Origin: Ascoidea asiatica
Lineage: Eukaryota; Ascomycota; Saccharomycetes; Ascoideales; Ascoideaceae
Direction of reading: 5' to 3'
Assembly: GCA_001600695.1 (NCBI GenBank)
Contig: BCKQ01000001.1
Location: 1,950,722-2,014,721, forward strand
DNA: 64,000 nt
Under the pieces are notes generated by a model. The model did not search any database. It had not been told where the DNA came from and worked only from the letters and a program-made list of their open reading frames with translations. The first letter of the stretch is position 1. Every line of letters begins with the position of its first letter. Below, piece after piece: positions 23,355 to 35,518 of this stretch. A program made the position numbers and the translations under genes.

Positions 23355-23828
23355 AGCTCAAATATAGCATTCAAAAGAACTCAACACCTCAAATATTAAT
23401 TAAAATAGAAAGACAAATGTTACAAAATTTTAGTAGAAATTTATAAAAATTTTGGAAGAAAAATATTAGAAAAATATTTTTAGAAAATTAAGAAACTGTT
23501 TAGCATAACCAACAGTCATATAATACTATCAATCAATTAGATATCAGCAATTAGAAATTAAAAATTAGAAATTAGAAACTATAAACCAGAAATTAGAAAT
23601 AAAAAATTAAATATTCAAAACTAGAATTTAGAGATTAAATACGAGAAATAAAGAAATAAACATTAAAGATTAAATATTTAATATTAACTATTTAAAGTCA
23701 TAAATTAGCACACTATAAAATAACTAAAATTTAGAACATTGAAATTACAAATTTATAAGTATGGAACAAAAAAATTAAATTAAAAATAAACATCTAATTA
23801 AAAACACATTATCGTTTTAAAAGTAAAA

Positions 23829-26800
23829 ATGTATACCCCAGAAAATCAAGAAACTTTATCTGAACAAATGTCCAGAATAATTCAAATGTATCAACAACAA
23901 CAAGAAAAGATTATTCTATTAGAGCATGAATTAACTCAAAATCAAATAAATACACTTAAAGAAAATAATAAAACAGAAATATCAGAATTAACATCAATTG
24001 TTAAAATTTTAGCATTAGCAACTAGTACTCCTTATAAAGGATTAAAACATCCATCCCCAGATTCATTTAGACCATCACCTAGTACTGATTATCCAGATAT
24101 GATGGCTGATAAACCAATTTGATGGTTAGAAAATTATGAAGAAATTTGTAATTTATATTATATCCCAGAAACTGAAAGAATTACCAGTATAAAATTTTAT
24201 TTAAAAGATTCATCACTTATTTGGTATAATACTTTAACTTTAAACTTCTAATCGTGGTCAGAAATTAAAGAACTTTTTAAAAGTCGATTCACACCTCCAG
24301 GATATAGAGAAAGATTAATTAGAACATATTATGATTTAAAACAAATGAATTCTGTTTATTCATTCAATCAAGAATTCCAAAAAATAGTTAGAAGACTTCC
24401 AGAATCTCCACAACAAGAATCAGCAGTAAAATAACAATATTTTTATGCATTAAAAGATCAAGTTCAATTACATATTAAAACAACTACTTCATTAGAATCA
24501 AAAAGTATTTCAGAATTCATGATCATTGCATCAGATTATGATTCAGCATTGTATAATAAAAATTCAAATTATAATAATCGTGACTTTAATAATAGGAATG
24601 GAAATAATCAAAATAACAGAAATTCAAATAATAATAGTAGTAATAGTTTATCAAATAATAGAGGAAATTACATTAATAACAATAGAAACAACAATAGAGG
24701 AAATTTTTATAATAATCATAATTATAAAGGAAATAATTATAGAGGAAATCACTACAGAGGAAATTACAATAATTTCAATAGAAATTAAAATCAAAATAAT
24801 AATAATAACAATAATTACAATTATTTAAATTCAAATTCATATGAACCAATTGAAATAGATCACTCAGGAGTATCAAAAACAGAAGAAAAATCAATTTCAG
24901 CAAATTCAATTCAATTCCCAAAATATACCTTACAAAGAGATAATAATTCAAATGAAATTTATTGGAATCATACAGAAATCAAAAAAAAAGAAAATTCATT
25001 TTTACCAATCAAACCATTATTTATATTAGAACATAAAATCAATAATTCAAATTTAAAAATAAAAGCATTAATAGATTCAGGATGCACATCAAATTTAATT
25101 TCATCAAATATAGTAAAATTTTTAAATTTAGAAACAATTCCAATATCTACAGTAAAAGTTACAAATGAAATTTTAGATCAAAACTGAAATAAACCAATTT
25201 CAAACTTAACATCATTCAATATTTCATATTTTAATCAAAAATTAGAAACAATTAGATCATTCATCATTGATATGAAAAAATATGACTTAGTTTTAGGTAC
25301 TCCCTTTTTAAACAATAAAAATGTAGATTTTCAAAATCATATAATTAATGAAAAATTAAATTCAAAAAATTTAACATATTCAAATTATAAATCTCAAAAT
25401 TTAAAAAATTCAATCGAAAATTCAAAAAGCTCAGATAATTTAACTCAAAATATGGAAAATTCAATTCAAAATTCAAATTATTCATCAAATTATTCATCGT
25501 CGCAAATAGAATTTAATGATATTGAATTAGAATCACCTAATTGCCTTTTGAATTCAGAAATTAAAGAAAAATCAGAAATTCAATCAATTATCAAAGTTAA
25601 TTATATATTTACATCAAATTTCAAAGAAGAGGATAAAGAAGTTAAAAATTCATCATTTATTCCTCAAATTTTAAAAGATAATCAAGGAATATTTGAAGAT
25701 TCAACATACTTACCACCAAAAACAAAAGATTATGATATAAAATTAGAACTTCTACCAGGAGAAGAATCAAATCCAAAAAATACATTAGGAAGACCTTATA
25801 AATTATCATTTTTTGAAACTCAAGAATTAAAAAGTCAAATTAAGCAATCATTAAATGAAGAAAAAATTTTATATTGCAAAAGAAGGAGAATCTCAATTTT
25901 TAACTCCAGTTTTTTTAATAAAGAAAAAACATATATCAAAATATCGTTTGGTAGCAGATTATAGAAGATTAAACAAAGTTATCAAAAGTAATTATTTTTT
26001 TCCATTACCTTATATTGATAGTTCATTAGAAAATTTATTCAATGCAAAATTTTATTCAGCAATAGATTTAATTTCAGGTTATAATCAATTAAGATTAACT
26101 GAAGAAAGTGAAAAATTAACTACAATCACAACTCTCTTTGGAAATTACAATTATAAAGTTGCTCCATTTGGAATCAAAATTTTACCTTCAAATTTCATAA
26201 ATTCATTTATTCAATTTTTAACCATCTTTATTTAAATGGTGAAATCGTTTATTTAGATGATATCCTAGTTTATTCATCAGATATAAATTCACATTCCATT
26301 TTATTACAAAAAGTTTTCAATATATTAAAAGATAATGAATTAGTTATCAATAAAGAAAAATCAAAGTTTTTTGTTCAAGAATTAAGGCTTTTAAAATTTA
26401 AAATTAAAAATAACTCAATAGCACCTTCAAATCATGTAAAATTAAAAAATTATAAATTAGATTCAATCAAATATTTACATAGTTTATATGGTTTTATCAA
26501 TTATTACAGAAATTTAATTCCAGATGTGCAAAGAAAACATCTCAACTAATTAAAGCAATCAATAAAAAAATTCCATTAGATCATCAAATTATTACATCAT
26601 GCAAGCAATTAAAACAAGAAATTTTATCAACGCCATTCTTCAGAATTCCAAAACCTTCATCATCGTTCAGACTAACAACAGATGCAAGTGAAATTGAAAT
26701 AGGAGGAGTTTTGGAAGAATTAGAAAAAAATAAAAATTTAAATTCAAAACCACTAACAAATGAAAATTCAGAAAAAATCAAGAAAATTAAACCCTCATAT

Positions 26801-28665
26801 CTACCAGTAAAATATTTTTCAAGAACTTTAAAAAATGCAGAAAAGAATTATCTAATTAGAGAAAAAGAGTTTTTAGCAATTAACGAATCATTGAAGTCTT
26901 TTCGTCTTTATTTAAATGGCAAAAGATTTCAAATAATTACAGATCATGAAAGTTTAAAATCAATCATCAATCCAAAAAATCAATTAAAAGGAAGAATTAA
27001 TAGATGGATTAACTGAATTCGAGTGTGAAATCATCTATAGAGGAATTAATAATGGTGCAGCAGACTTTTTATCAAGAATAGAATTAAATCATCTTTCAAT
27101 ATTATTAAATGAAACAGAAATAGAAATTACAAGAAATTCAATTTTAGAATCAATTTCAGATCATTATTCAACAGATCTTTACTTTTCAGAAATTTATAAA
27201 TATTTAAAAGAAAATAATCCAAATTCAGAATCATATAATAAAGAAAAACAATTCATTATTTCAAATAAATTCAAATTTGGCATAAAAGATTTCAACTTAG
27301 AAAATAATAATCTATATTATAATAATACTAATAATTCAGAAAATTTTAGAATTTGTGTTACAGAAAAATCATCATTTCAAGTTTTATCACATTTTCACTC
27401 AAATCATGGTCATCCAGGAATTTTCGGAACTTATATTCGCATCAATGGATCATTTTATATCCCTAAGTTAAAAGAAAAAATTAAAAAATATATTCAATTT
27501 TGCTATCAATGTCAAAAGAATAAAGATTCAAATTTAAAAAATGGTATTTTAATATCAATTAATGCAGCACCAAAAAAATTCGAAGTAATTACCATGGATT
27601 TCCTTACTATTTCAAAATCATCAAAAGAATCAGGTTCAAAAGATTCAATTTGGGTAATAGTCGATAAATTAACAAAAAGAACAAGATTATCTTAGTTACT
27701 AAAACAATCACAGCAGATGAAGTAGCAAAATTATTTATTTCAAATTACTTACCAATTCATGGTTTACGAAGAAAAATAATTTCAGATAGAGATAGATTAT
27801 TCATATCTTCATTTTGGAAAACAATTGTGAATCATTTCAAAGATAAAATATCAATGTAAACAACTAATCATCCAGGAACTGATGGATGATCAGAAATGAC
27901 TAATATATTAATTAGAAATCAAATTAGAAATTTATCATCATTCGATTTAAATAATTGGCCTTTTTCTTTAGGTATTTTAGAATATTATATCAATTCACAA
28001 ATAGTAGAATCTACAGGTTTAACCAGATATGAAATGGATTGAGGTTTTAATCCAACATTATTAATAGAAGAATCAAGTTTATCAAATATTAATGCATTAG
28101 CAACAGCTTTTGCAGAAAATCAAAAAGAATTTTTAAAATATATTCAAAATGAAGTTACAGATTATCAATTAAATTAACAAAAATTTTATAATAAGAATCA
28201 TAAAAAAGGAACATTTAACATTGGACAATTTGTATTAATTCTTAAAAACGCATTTACCAATTATAGTAATAAAGATCAATCAATTTTTAAAGGCCCTTTC
28301 AAAGTAATTAAAAAATATAATGATAATTCATATAAATTAGAATTACCAATTGGATTAGAAAAAATTCATCAAGCTTTCAATATCATTTACTTAAAAGATT
28401 ATCATTTTTCACAATTTCCAAAAAAAGCACCATCAAATTTTATTCAACAAAAACTAAGAGCAAATGAAATAAATCAAATATTAGAAATGCAAACCTATCA
28501 TAATAGTACTAAAACATATGAAGTTAATTATAAAGACTGTAATCCCAAAACTACAGTAATCATAACTGAACAAATGTTCAAATGTATTCCAGTAAAATTT
28601 CAACAATCATTATTACAAAACTTTAAAGATTTAAATCAATTTTCAGAAGAGGGAGGAAGGAATTA
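23829..28665 (+). pseudogene. Ty3/gypsy retrotransposon gag-pol remnant
   Basis: Domain order is gag, protease, reverse transcriptase, RNase H, integrase, the Ty3/gypsy order. Gag starts at 23,829 and ends in an Asn/Arg/Gly-rich tract (24,560-24,785) with no CCHC zinc knuckle. Protease shows LIDSGCTSNLIS near 25,070. Reverse transcriptase keeps DYRRLNKV (25,957), SAIDLISGYNQLRL (26,060) and the catalytic YLDDILVYS (26,251). RNase H has TTDASEIEIGG (26,680). Integrase has the HH-CC zinc region (27,390-27,520; CYQCQKNK), FLTIS (27,600) and ISDRDRLF (27,780). The frame is broken by in-frame stops (24,119; 24,249; 24,432; 24,786; 25,183; 27,856; 27,886; 28,041; 28,177) and by frameshifts near 25,870, 26,230, 26,520 and 27,690. 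Very AT-rich, in keeping with host composition. Confidence 0.95.
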
Positions 28666-29877
28666 ATAATATCATTTAAAATTTATTTAATTATTCAAAA
28701 TTGCAACAATTATTAAAGAAAAAAAGTATATCAAAAAAAAATGAAAAAACAAAAAGAAAATTTATTCAACATAAACATTTTTCATATTACTCAACTCAAT
28801 TTTCATAATTAATAGTATCATTCTTTTCCCTATTAATTTATCATCACAATAACCCTATTCATTTTATTCCACTTAGTATATTTCTTAAAAAACTTATAAA
28901 ATACACAAATAATTTTCAAATAAAACGTTAGTAAATCATTTTCAATCATTAATAGTTTTATACACACTATCTTTGTAAAATAACTAGATCAGCTTAATCA
29001 CCAAAAGCTGATGATCATTCCATAGTTATTCTTTTTATTCCACCTTTTTATTTTATGTTTTTATCGTAGTTTTTATCAATTTAATTTTATTTAATTTGAA
29101 ATTTTTATTCAATTTTTTTATCAAATTCTTATTTTTCGAAATTCTGTTAGCAAATTCATATATTGTTAACACGTGATTTTTGAAAATTGAAAATCAGAAA
29201 TTAGCAAACTCGTGACTTTAGTATGGTGTCTTATTTTTAACTATCAAGAAATTTTTATCCCTATTATTATAGAAATTCCTTTTTCTGTTTTCATACAAAT
29301 CTATCATTATTAGATAGTTATTCAAACAATAATTTAATAATATAATCATATAATAATACAATCGATTAATCATATAAGAATATAATCAATTAATAATATA
29401 ATAAAATAACAGTATAATAATATATCAATATAATCATATAATCGTATAACAATTTAATAATAAAGCAGTATAATAATATAATAAGATAATAATATAATAG
29501 GAAACTAACAACATAAGAAAACTAAATAATTATATAATAATACTACAAGACAATAATGGAATTACAGATACATAGAATAGTTAAAGAATCAAACAAACAA
29601 ATAATCAAATAATCAATGAATAAAATAATCAAATAATCAGTGAATCAGATAATCAAATAATCAATAAATCAAATCAGAAAGAAGAAAATAAAAGTTTAAA
29701 ACAATTCAATATAAAAAATAATTCAATAACTTTAGTAATATAATATTATAAAATTCCATTTTTGATAATTTCAATCAATTCAATATTTTCAACAAATAAT
29801 TTTATCAATCATCAAAATTCAACTTTTATTTTATCAATTCAAAATGTCGTCGATGCCTGTTTTAAAGATAAGGATGG
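28666..29877 (+). other. Long noncoding segment between gypsy integrase and 3' LTR
   Basis: 1.2 kb with no open frame of note. A purine-rich GAAGAGGGAGGAAGG (28,649-28,663) directly follows the integrase, and a second purine-rich AAAGATAAGGATGG (29,864-29,877) immediately precedes the LTR and is the better polypurine tract. From 29,320 to 29,700 the sequence is a low-complexity AATAATATAATCA tract. The gap is unusually long for a Ty3-type element. Confidence 0.55.
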
Positions 29878-30076
29878 TGTAATGAACACTAATTGGTCAA
29901 TCCGCATTAGGTGTCATTACCAATCAATTCCTAAGATTTATCCCATTTATATGAATCAGTAATCCCTTAATTATTAGAATTAATGTTAATTCTTAGAATT
30001 AACCAATTCGAAATATATACCTTCAATAAATGCTTTTACAATATTAAATATCATCTAGATAGACCTATCCATTGCG
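29878..30076 (+). repeat. 3' LTR of the Ty3/gypsy element
   Basis: A 199-base repeat beginning TGTAATGAAC, just after a purine-rich tract. Its last 144 bases match 23,197-23,340. The 5' LTR ends in CATTACA, the complement of the TGTAATG start, so the original LTR had TGTAATG...CATTACA ends; here the end has decayed to CATTGC. Confidence 0.8.
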
Positions 30077-30560
30077 AAGCTACACTTATTTGAAAGGTCA
30101 CATGAATTCAATTTGACTTTAAATTGGCTAACCCCAAGTGTACTGGGATTTGTTTCAAAAGTTCAAGCGGTGAAGTCAGCAAAAGACAGCGCCTCCTTTG
30201 AAATTTTGATTCTCACAAACAGACTTATAGGTGGAACACATTTCACGGTTGAGGAGATATACAGAATTTAATAATTTCACTGCCATATCTAGTGATTCAA
30301 GTGATTCTGGTTATATTAAATTTATTGATTTTTCTACGTCTTAAGTATATTTTTTTTACTTTAAATTAACTCACTTTTTATTTATTTTTATCAATTTATT
30401 TCAATCTTTTTAAATTATCAACTTTTGCATTATTTTTTTACAATTAACATAACTCTATAGTTTTTCCAATAGTCAGTATTAAAATATTGGTTATTGCATT
30501 TTTAATATATTTTCATTTTCATAAATTTTTAGTTACTTTAAATTATATTTTTTTTACTGC
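30077..30560 (+). pseudogene. Copy D, C-terminal tail of the unknown ORF family
   Basis: Codons ending in TAA at about 30,344 give an acidic Ser/Asp tail (ISSDSSDSG, then a hydrophobic IKFIDFSTS) parallel to the end of copy A (FSDSSSSDGE, then VEFIGTS). Upstream coding sequence is scrambled. The 3' flank is AT-rich like that of copy A. Since copy C just left of the gypsy element lacks this tail, C and D may be two halves of one copy split by the element; the junctions are too eroded to prove it. Confidence 0.45.
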
Positions 30561-32870
30561 TCACTTTTCGAAGTAGCTTTCAGTTGAGCCATTCACTCAA
30601 GTGGTTTTACAGTGTATATAAAATTCGGTCTTTTTGCTGGTGTCATCTTTCGTCAGCGGTATAGCGGACGCTTTTCCCATCATCTCATTCACAAAGTATG
30701 TAAGCTCAGTCGCAGAGCACCACCATCGGACGGATACCCACGGAGCCAAATCAGTCGTTTTACAATACGAAATAATCGAGATTACTTCATAAACCTAAGG
30801 AAAGCGACCCCTAAGTGAATTGAACTCGCGATGCGGTTATTGCGACACCTGGCATTACGGGATAGGCTCACCCACCCAATGGTCGTTTCATTGTGAACAA
30901 CAACAGCACACGTAGGCTTCGTTTACATTGCACTCCCATGCAGAATTCTCGCCAAAAATAAAAATTTATATATTTGTAGTCATGTTTGTATGCCCAGCGT
31001 ATGCACATCACTGGTTTCACTAGCCTTATAGATGGTAGTGCGTATACGCCTATACTTGATTGTGTTTGAAATATTGCTGAATTGTAAGCATGCTCATTCA
31101 TTGCGTAGCCTAGGAGCAAATCTAACTGATCTTGGGTTTGAAACCTGCGCAAATAGTTAGCTCTCATACAAATAATTTTTTACCTTACTAAAAAGGTAAT
31201 TTATTTTCAACAGACGTTTGGAAAGCGGGTACCAAGACTGCAGATGAATTGGTTTGCGGGATGCTTTGTAAGCGGGGTAATATTTTAAAATAATCTTGTT
31301 GGTTGACCCTTTTATTTGTAATTTCTATATTTAATAGAACTTCACATGACCACTGGAAAAGAATCCCACAAATTTTTATTTTGGATATTTCGAATAAAGC
31401 ACGAATTAATAAATAAAATTAATTTGTTTGTTCAAATGGAATGTGGTGCACCTGGGTAGATTATACAAGTATCATCGTTATATAAAAATGGTCTTCATAC
31501 TATAAAGCTAATAATATGGGAGGAATTGAAAACAACCGGGATAAAGATGCTGTCAAGCTCAAAAGACGAAACAAAACCATTGGAATGGTACTTGATCCAT
31601 AAGTTCGATTAGTTTTAGCTGTAAGGCTCGGGGACGTGAAAACGGAGTAATTCAGGGTAATACTCAAAAAAGGCTTCCTTCCAAACCACAATGGTTAAGG
31701 ATTTATTTAAATTTAAATAGAGCTCACAGGCGCAAAATTTTAACTATGACAGCTACACATCTCAGCTACTAAAATTTCCAAATAAAAAAAGTGTCGCCTC
31801 ATGCATGAACGGAAACTCAGCAGATGTGTGAATACTTAAAAACAAAGTCTGAAGCAGCTCACCGCCAAACAAACTGTTCCTGGATCGAGTTTTGGACCTC
31901 TGCTACAGTTTCTAACTAGGGAATGGTACCATAGAACCGGTAATAAATGAGCATGCAAGAGCACGTACATAAATGTGCTGCTGAAAAGTTGCGGTATACT
32001 GTAGATAACCAATGGTATTCAGTTCGTGTGGCCGGTGTCGCAAGTGAGCTCTAATGACTTGTTTTTGTTGAAAGGTACATGATCCTTTATGTATGCGTAC
32101 TTGGTTTAAAAGCATTTATTAGCGCAGTAATAGTCCATGTGTTGTCACTGTAACAGATTTGCCAGTCTTTTCCGTATCAGTTATAGAGAATCAATTGGTA
32201 ATTTCTATAAGAGGGATAATGTTTGTTCAGAATAAATCTGCTATATTTTCTTGTTTGTTTAATGTTTTGCCACACAATTTCAATTGATTTACATAATTCA
32301 ATTTTATTTCAAAAATGAGGTATAAGGCATTAAATCCCTGTTTTATTTTATTTAACAATACTTTAGCTTTTTTAACTAATCACAATAATTAGAATTATAT
32401 TTACAGTTGACATTTAGTATTTTGATTACATATTTCCTATTACATATATATATTATTTTCTAAATTTTACTGCTGTTATTAATTTGCTACTCAAAGTTAT
32501 TCGTTTTATACTATTAAAGTGATGCCACTCAATCAAGTTGTTAATCGAGATACTCATTATTGTTATATAGCTGAGAGTTCAACTCACTCTACCCATTCCA
32601 TTTATAAAATTTAATTTAATAATTATCAATCCGCCCTTTCTATATACGTAGACTAAGACACCCAACACTGTAAATAATATTACGATCTCAAGGTACAAAA
32701 AGCAAAACATCTACCTCCGTGGGCATCTCACGCTTGAAGATTCCGCCAAAAATTGGAAATGGAGATACCACCTCAAAAACTAAATGTTCCATTTTCATGG
32801 GCCGACTCCCATCACAATAAAGGTAGTGGTAACTGGTTTATTCTACTATTGATGTTCATATTACTCGCTA
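30561..32870. other. Degraded repeat-type sequence, no gene recognised
   Basis: 2.3 kb of moderately GC-rich DNA (30,600-32,150) followed by AT-rich DNA. Open stretches of 60-100 codons occur on both strands (30,612-30,818 plus; 30,868-31,167, 31,500-31,691 and 31,912-32,115 minus), none with a motif I recognise. The raised GC resembles copia-1 and suggests old element fragments. No LTR or tRNA seen. Confidence 0.35.
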
Positions 32871-32874
32871 GCAT

Positions 32875-34189
32875 AATTTAATCAACTGGTTTACCAAACG
32901 ATGTTGAAATTACTCAACAGGTTATTATAGCGGGTATAACTTTTGCTATGGGTCATATTGGTAAACCAGAAATCAATTTCAACAATTCAAATGGTATTAT
33001 TAATTATTCTCAATATTATTTTAAACATCAAATTAGAGCTTTATGTTTTTGACCTTTAGCTCATATCTTTGAAAGACAACTTGCAGCTTTTGAAATTAAT
33101 CAAGCTGGTGCGTTAGCTTTTCCATTTTCAAATTATCCTGTTGAATCTTTTATTAATGATTTAAAAGTTGTAAAACCACTTTTAATATCTGCAGTTTCTA
33201 CAGTTTTTACAAAATTTTAAAATTCTTTAAAACAATTTATAAAATCTTCAAATTTTTTACAATCCTTTTTAGTTCAAAAATCAATTAATCAAAAAGAATA
33301 TAAAATGACTTGAAAAGATGATGAAAAAGCTGAAAATTGGTTATTTGATACATTTATTATAAAAAGATTAAGACATACTCTTGGCTCTGATAATGTACTG
33401 TTTTGCATCACAGGTTTTGCTCCAATTGCTCGAGAATCTGTAAAAGCAAATCTTCGTATTGGTTTTCAACAACGTTATGGTTTAACTGACGGTATGGCAC
33501 GTATTTCAGTAAGTAAAAGTTTTGAAAAAAATCCAGGTTGTTGTGGTTTTGGTATTATAACTGCTGAATTTACTTTAACAGATGTACCTGAAATGAATTA
33601 TTTTGGAAATAATAATCCAAATGATTCTAGAAAAGCTGAATTATTATTAAAAGGTCTTCAAATTTTTCCAAGATATTTTTTAATTGAAAAAACGACAAGA
33701 ATCTTTTGATGAAGATGGTTTTTTTAAAGCTGGTGATATTGCTAGAATTGATTCAAATTTTTATAGTAGATTATATATTGCTGATAGAGTTAAAAAAGTT
33801 TTTAAAGCTAGTCAAGGTGAATATTTTGGTCCTGAAAAATTTGAAAATATCTATTTATCAACTTGTCCAATAATTCAACAAATTTCTGTTTATGGTAATT
33901 CTTTCAAACATTTTCTTGTTACTGTTATTGGAATTGATGTTAATGCTTTAAAAATAGTCTTAATAATAATGAAATTCATATTAAAAATGTTCCTTCTCAA
34001 TCTCAAGATCTTCAAGCTTTTGATCAAATTAAATCTATTTTAAATTCAAATAATGAAAACGATATTAAACAAGTTCTTAAACTTATAAATTCTCATTTGT
34101 TTATTAAAAAATCTTTAATATTTTCATTAAATCAACAAATAGAAGAAACTTTTTCCAAAGGAGGTAAACAATTACTTCAAAATTTTTAA
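32875..34189 (+). pseudogene. Long-chain acyl-CoA synthetase pseudogene (FAA2-like)
   Basis: Collinear remnants of an AMP-forming fatty acyl-CoA synthetase: a decayed P-loop-like STGLPNDVEIT (about 32,881), PLAHIFERQ (33,056), FAPIARESVK (33,417), YGLTDGMARISVSKS (33,477), and, after a frameshift near 33,690, DEDGFFKAGDIARID (33,709) and the C-terminal EYFGPEKFENIYLS (33,821), ending at TAA 34,187-34,189. The GEY-x-x-PEK-x-EN-x-Y-x-S-C signature is that of the peroxisomal medium/long-chain enzyme of the Faa2 type. In-frame stops at about 33,051 (where the family has Leu), 33,218 and 33,311 and the missing N-terminal third make it non-functional. Probably a decayed duplicate of a functional gene elsewhere. 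Confidence 0.8.
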
Positions 34190-35173
34190 ATAAACCTTAA
34201 TATTTATGTTACTATTAATCCTTTAACAATTGAAAATAATTAAATTACCACAACTTTTAAAGTGAAAAGAAATGTATGTGATACATACTTCAAAACAAAT
34301 GCTAATCAATTATATGATGAACGGTCGTTAATCAAAGATGACGTTGGGAGTAGACTATAATTCAAAAAAAAAAAATTTGTTTTAACATAGTTACATAAAA
34401 TGATAAATTTCTTTAATTATACAATACTTTTTTACACTTTCTATCCCCTGAAGAAAATACATAACACAAATTTATTAGAACCAAAAATAAGAAATTTCAA
34501 AAAATGACATGCTTGAAAAGGGCATTATTATTAAATTCAAATAAACAAAAAGGAGATTGAATTTTTTTTTTTCAGACAAAACAAAATTCCAAAAACTTTA
34601 AAAACGTTACTTTAAACATTTCCATAAATTTATCAGTTTCTAGAATCAATCTACAAAACATGTTCTATATTTTTTCCCCTGATTCTTAATCTAATTTTTC
34701 GTTATCTTCTGGATCAATGAAAAGTTGTCTCACATTATTGATTGTATACTGAGTCAAAACAGAAGCTTCATTTTCAAAAAGTGTTTTCAATCTTAGATGA
34801 AGTAAAGTTGTTAATTTTGATCAAGTTTTAGGTGCTAATTTTGTTAAAGAAGCAGCTGAAAAAGGAACCCAACCAATTTCAGAAATACCTGCTAAAGATG
34901 GAGCTGTAATTCTTGAACAATTAAAAGTGTAATTAGATTCTAGTTATTTCGAAAAAAATATTATATATGGGTATTTAGTCTTTAAATAATATAAATCATT
35001 AAAAGCGAAATATCAAAACAAATTTGTCTTGATAAAAAATCAAGATAATCCTTTGCCTTAAGTGATTCTTCTGGTAATACATAAATGTCTAACCTTTTGA
35101 ACTTTGGCTAAAATTTAATTAAAGCATCCAAAATTTTCACCCAAATTACCTTCGGGTTTTAAGTTTAAAAGTC
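34190..35173. other. Intergenic with a possible short gene fragment
   Basis: Mostly AT-rich noncoding DNA. At about 34,806-34,931 one plus-strand frame reads as an ordinary-looking protein tail (ANFVKEAAEKG, then ISEIPAKDGAVILEQLKV), ending in TAA. It may be a fragment of an unrelated cellular gene; I do not recognise it. Confidence 0.35.
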
Positions 35174-35518
35174 TCAACGTTGGCCAGGGTGCCCTACATC
35201 ATGATCAGTAATTTCCACATTAGCATCACCGAATTCAACAGATGCGTCCAATTTTCTGTTTATTGACACAGGCGCTACAGTACGTCTACGGTTTCTGCGG
35301 TCGCGAGGTTCATCGATAGTTGCATCTCCACCAACAATCAGATTTACCACCTCCAAAATATCAATAAAATCTTTTTTACTGTAAATAATCCGCGGAGAAT
35401 CTGGAAAGTAGTTGATGTCATATATTCTCATCAGCTCCTCAACAATTGCCAGGCGAGTTGATGTTTCAAGGCAAGGTAAGGGACGGTCAACTAAATGCCA
35501 CGGACTTGGTTTACTCAT
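35174..35518 (-). CDS. Unrecognised 114-residue protein ORF
   Basis: An uninterrupted 114-codon minus-strand frame starting MSKPSPWHLVDRPLPCLE and ending DHDVGHPGQR. It has a basic patch (RDRRNRRRT) and a long acidic/hydrophobic helix region before it, but no known domain that I recognise. It is GC-richer than the sequence around it. It sits about 1.2 kb beyond the C-terminal end of the Mutator-like remnant on the same strand, so it may be an accessory ORF or fragment of that or another element. Confidence 0.35.
   Translation of the reverse strand: MSKPSPWHLVDRPLPCLETSTRLAIVEELMRIYDINYFPDSPRIIYSKKDFIDILEVVNLIVGGDATIDEPRDRRNRRRTVAPVSINRKLDASVEFGDANVEITDHDVGHPGQR

Noticed and set aside
11000-28200. 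TGA as a sense codon (Trp) in this genome
   Set aside because: Several TGA codons interrupt otherwise readable element frames, but the functional HapX-like gene ends in TGA, the element stops also include TAA and TAG, and frameshifts accompany them. Decay explains all of it.
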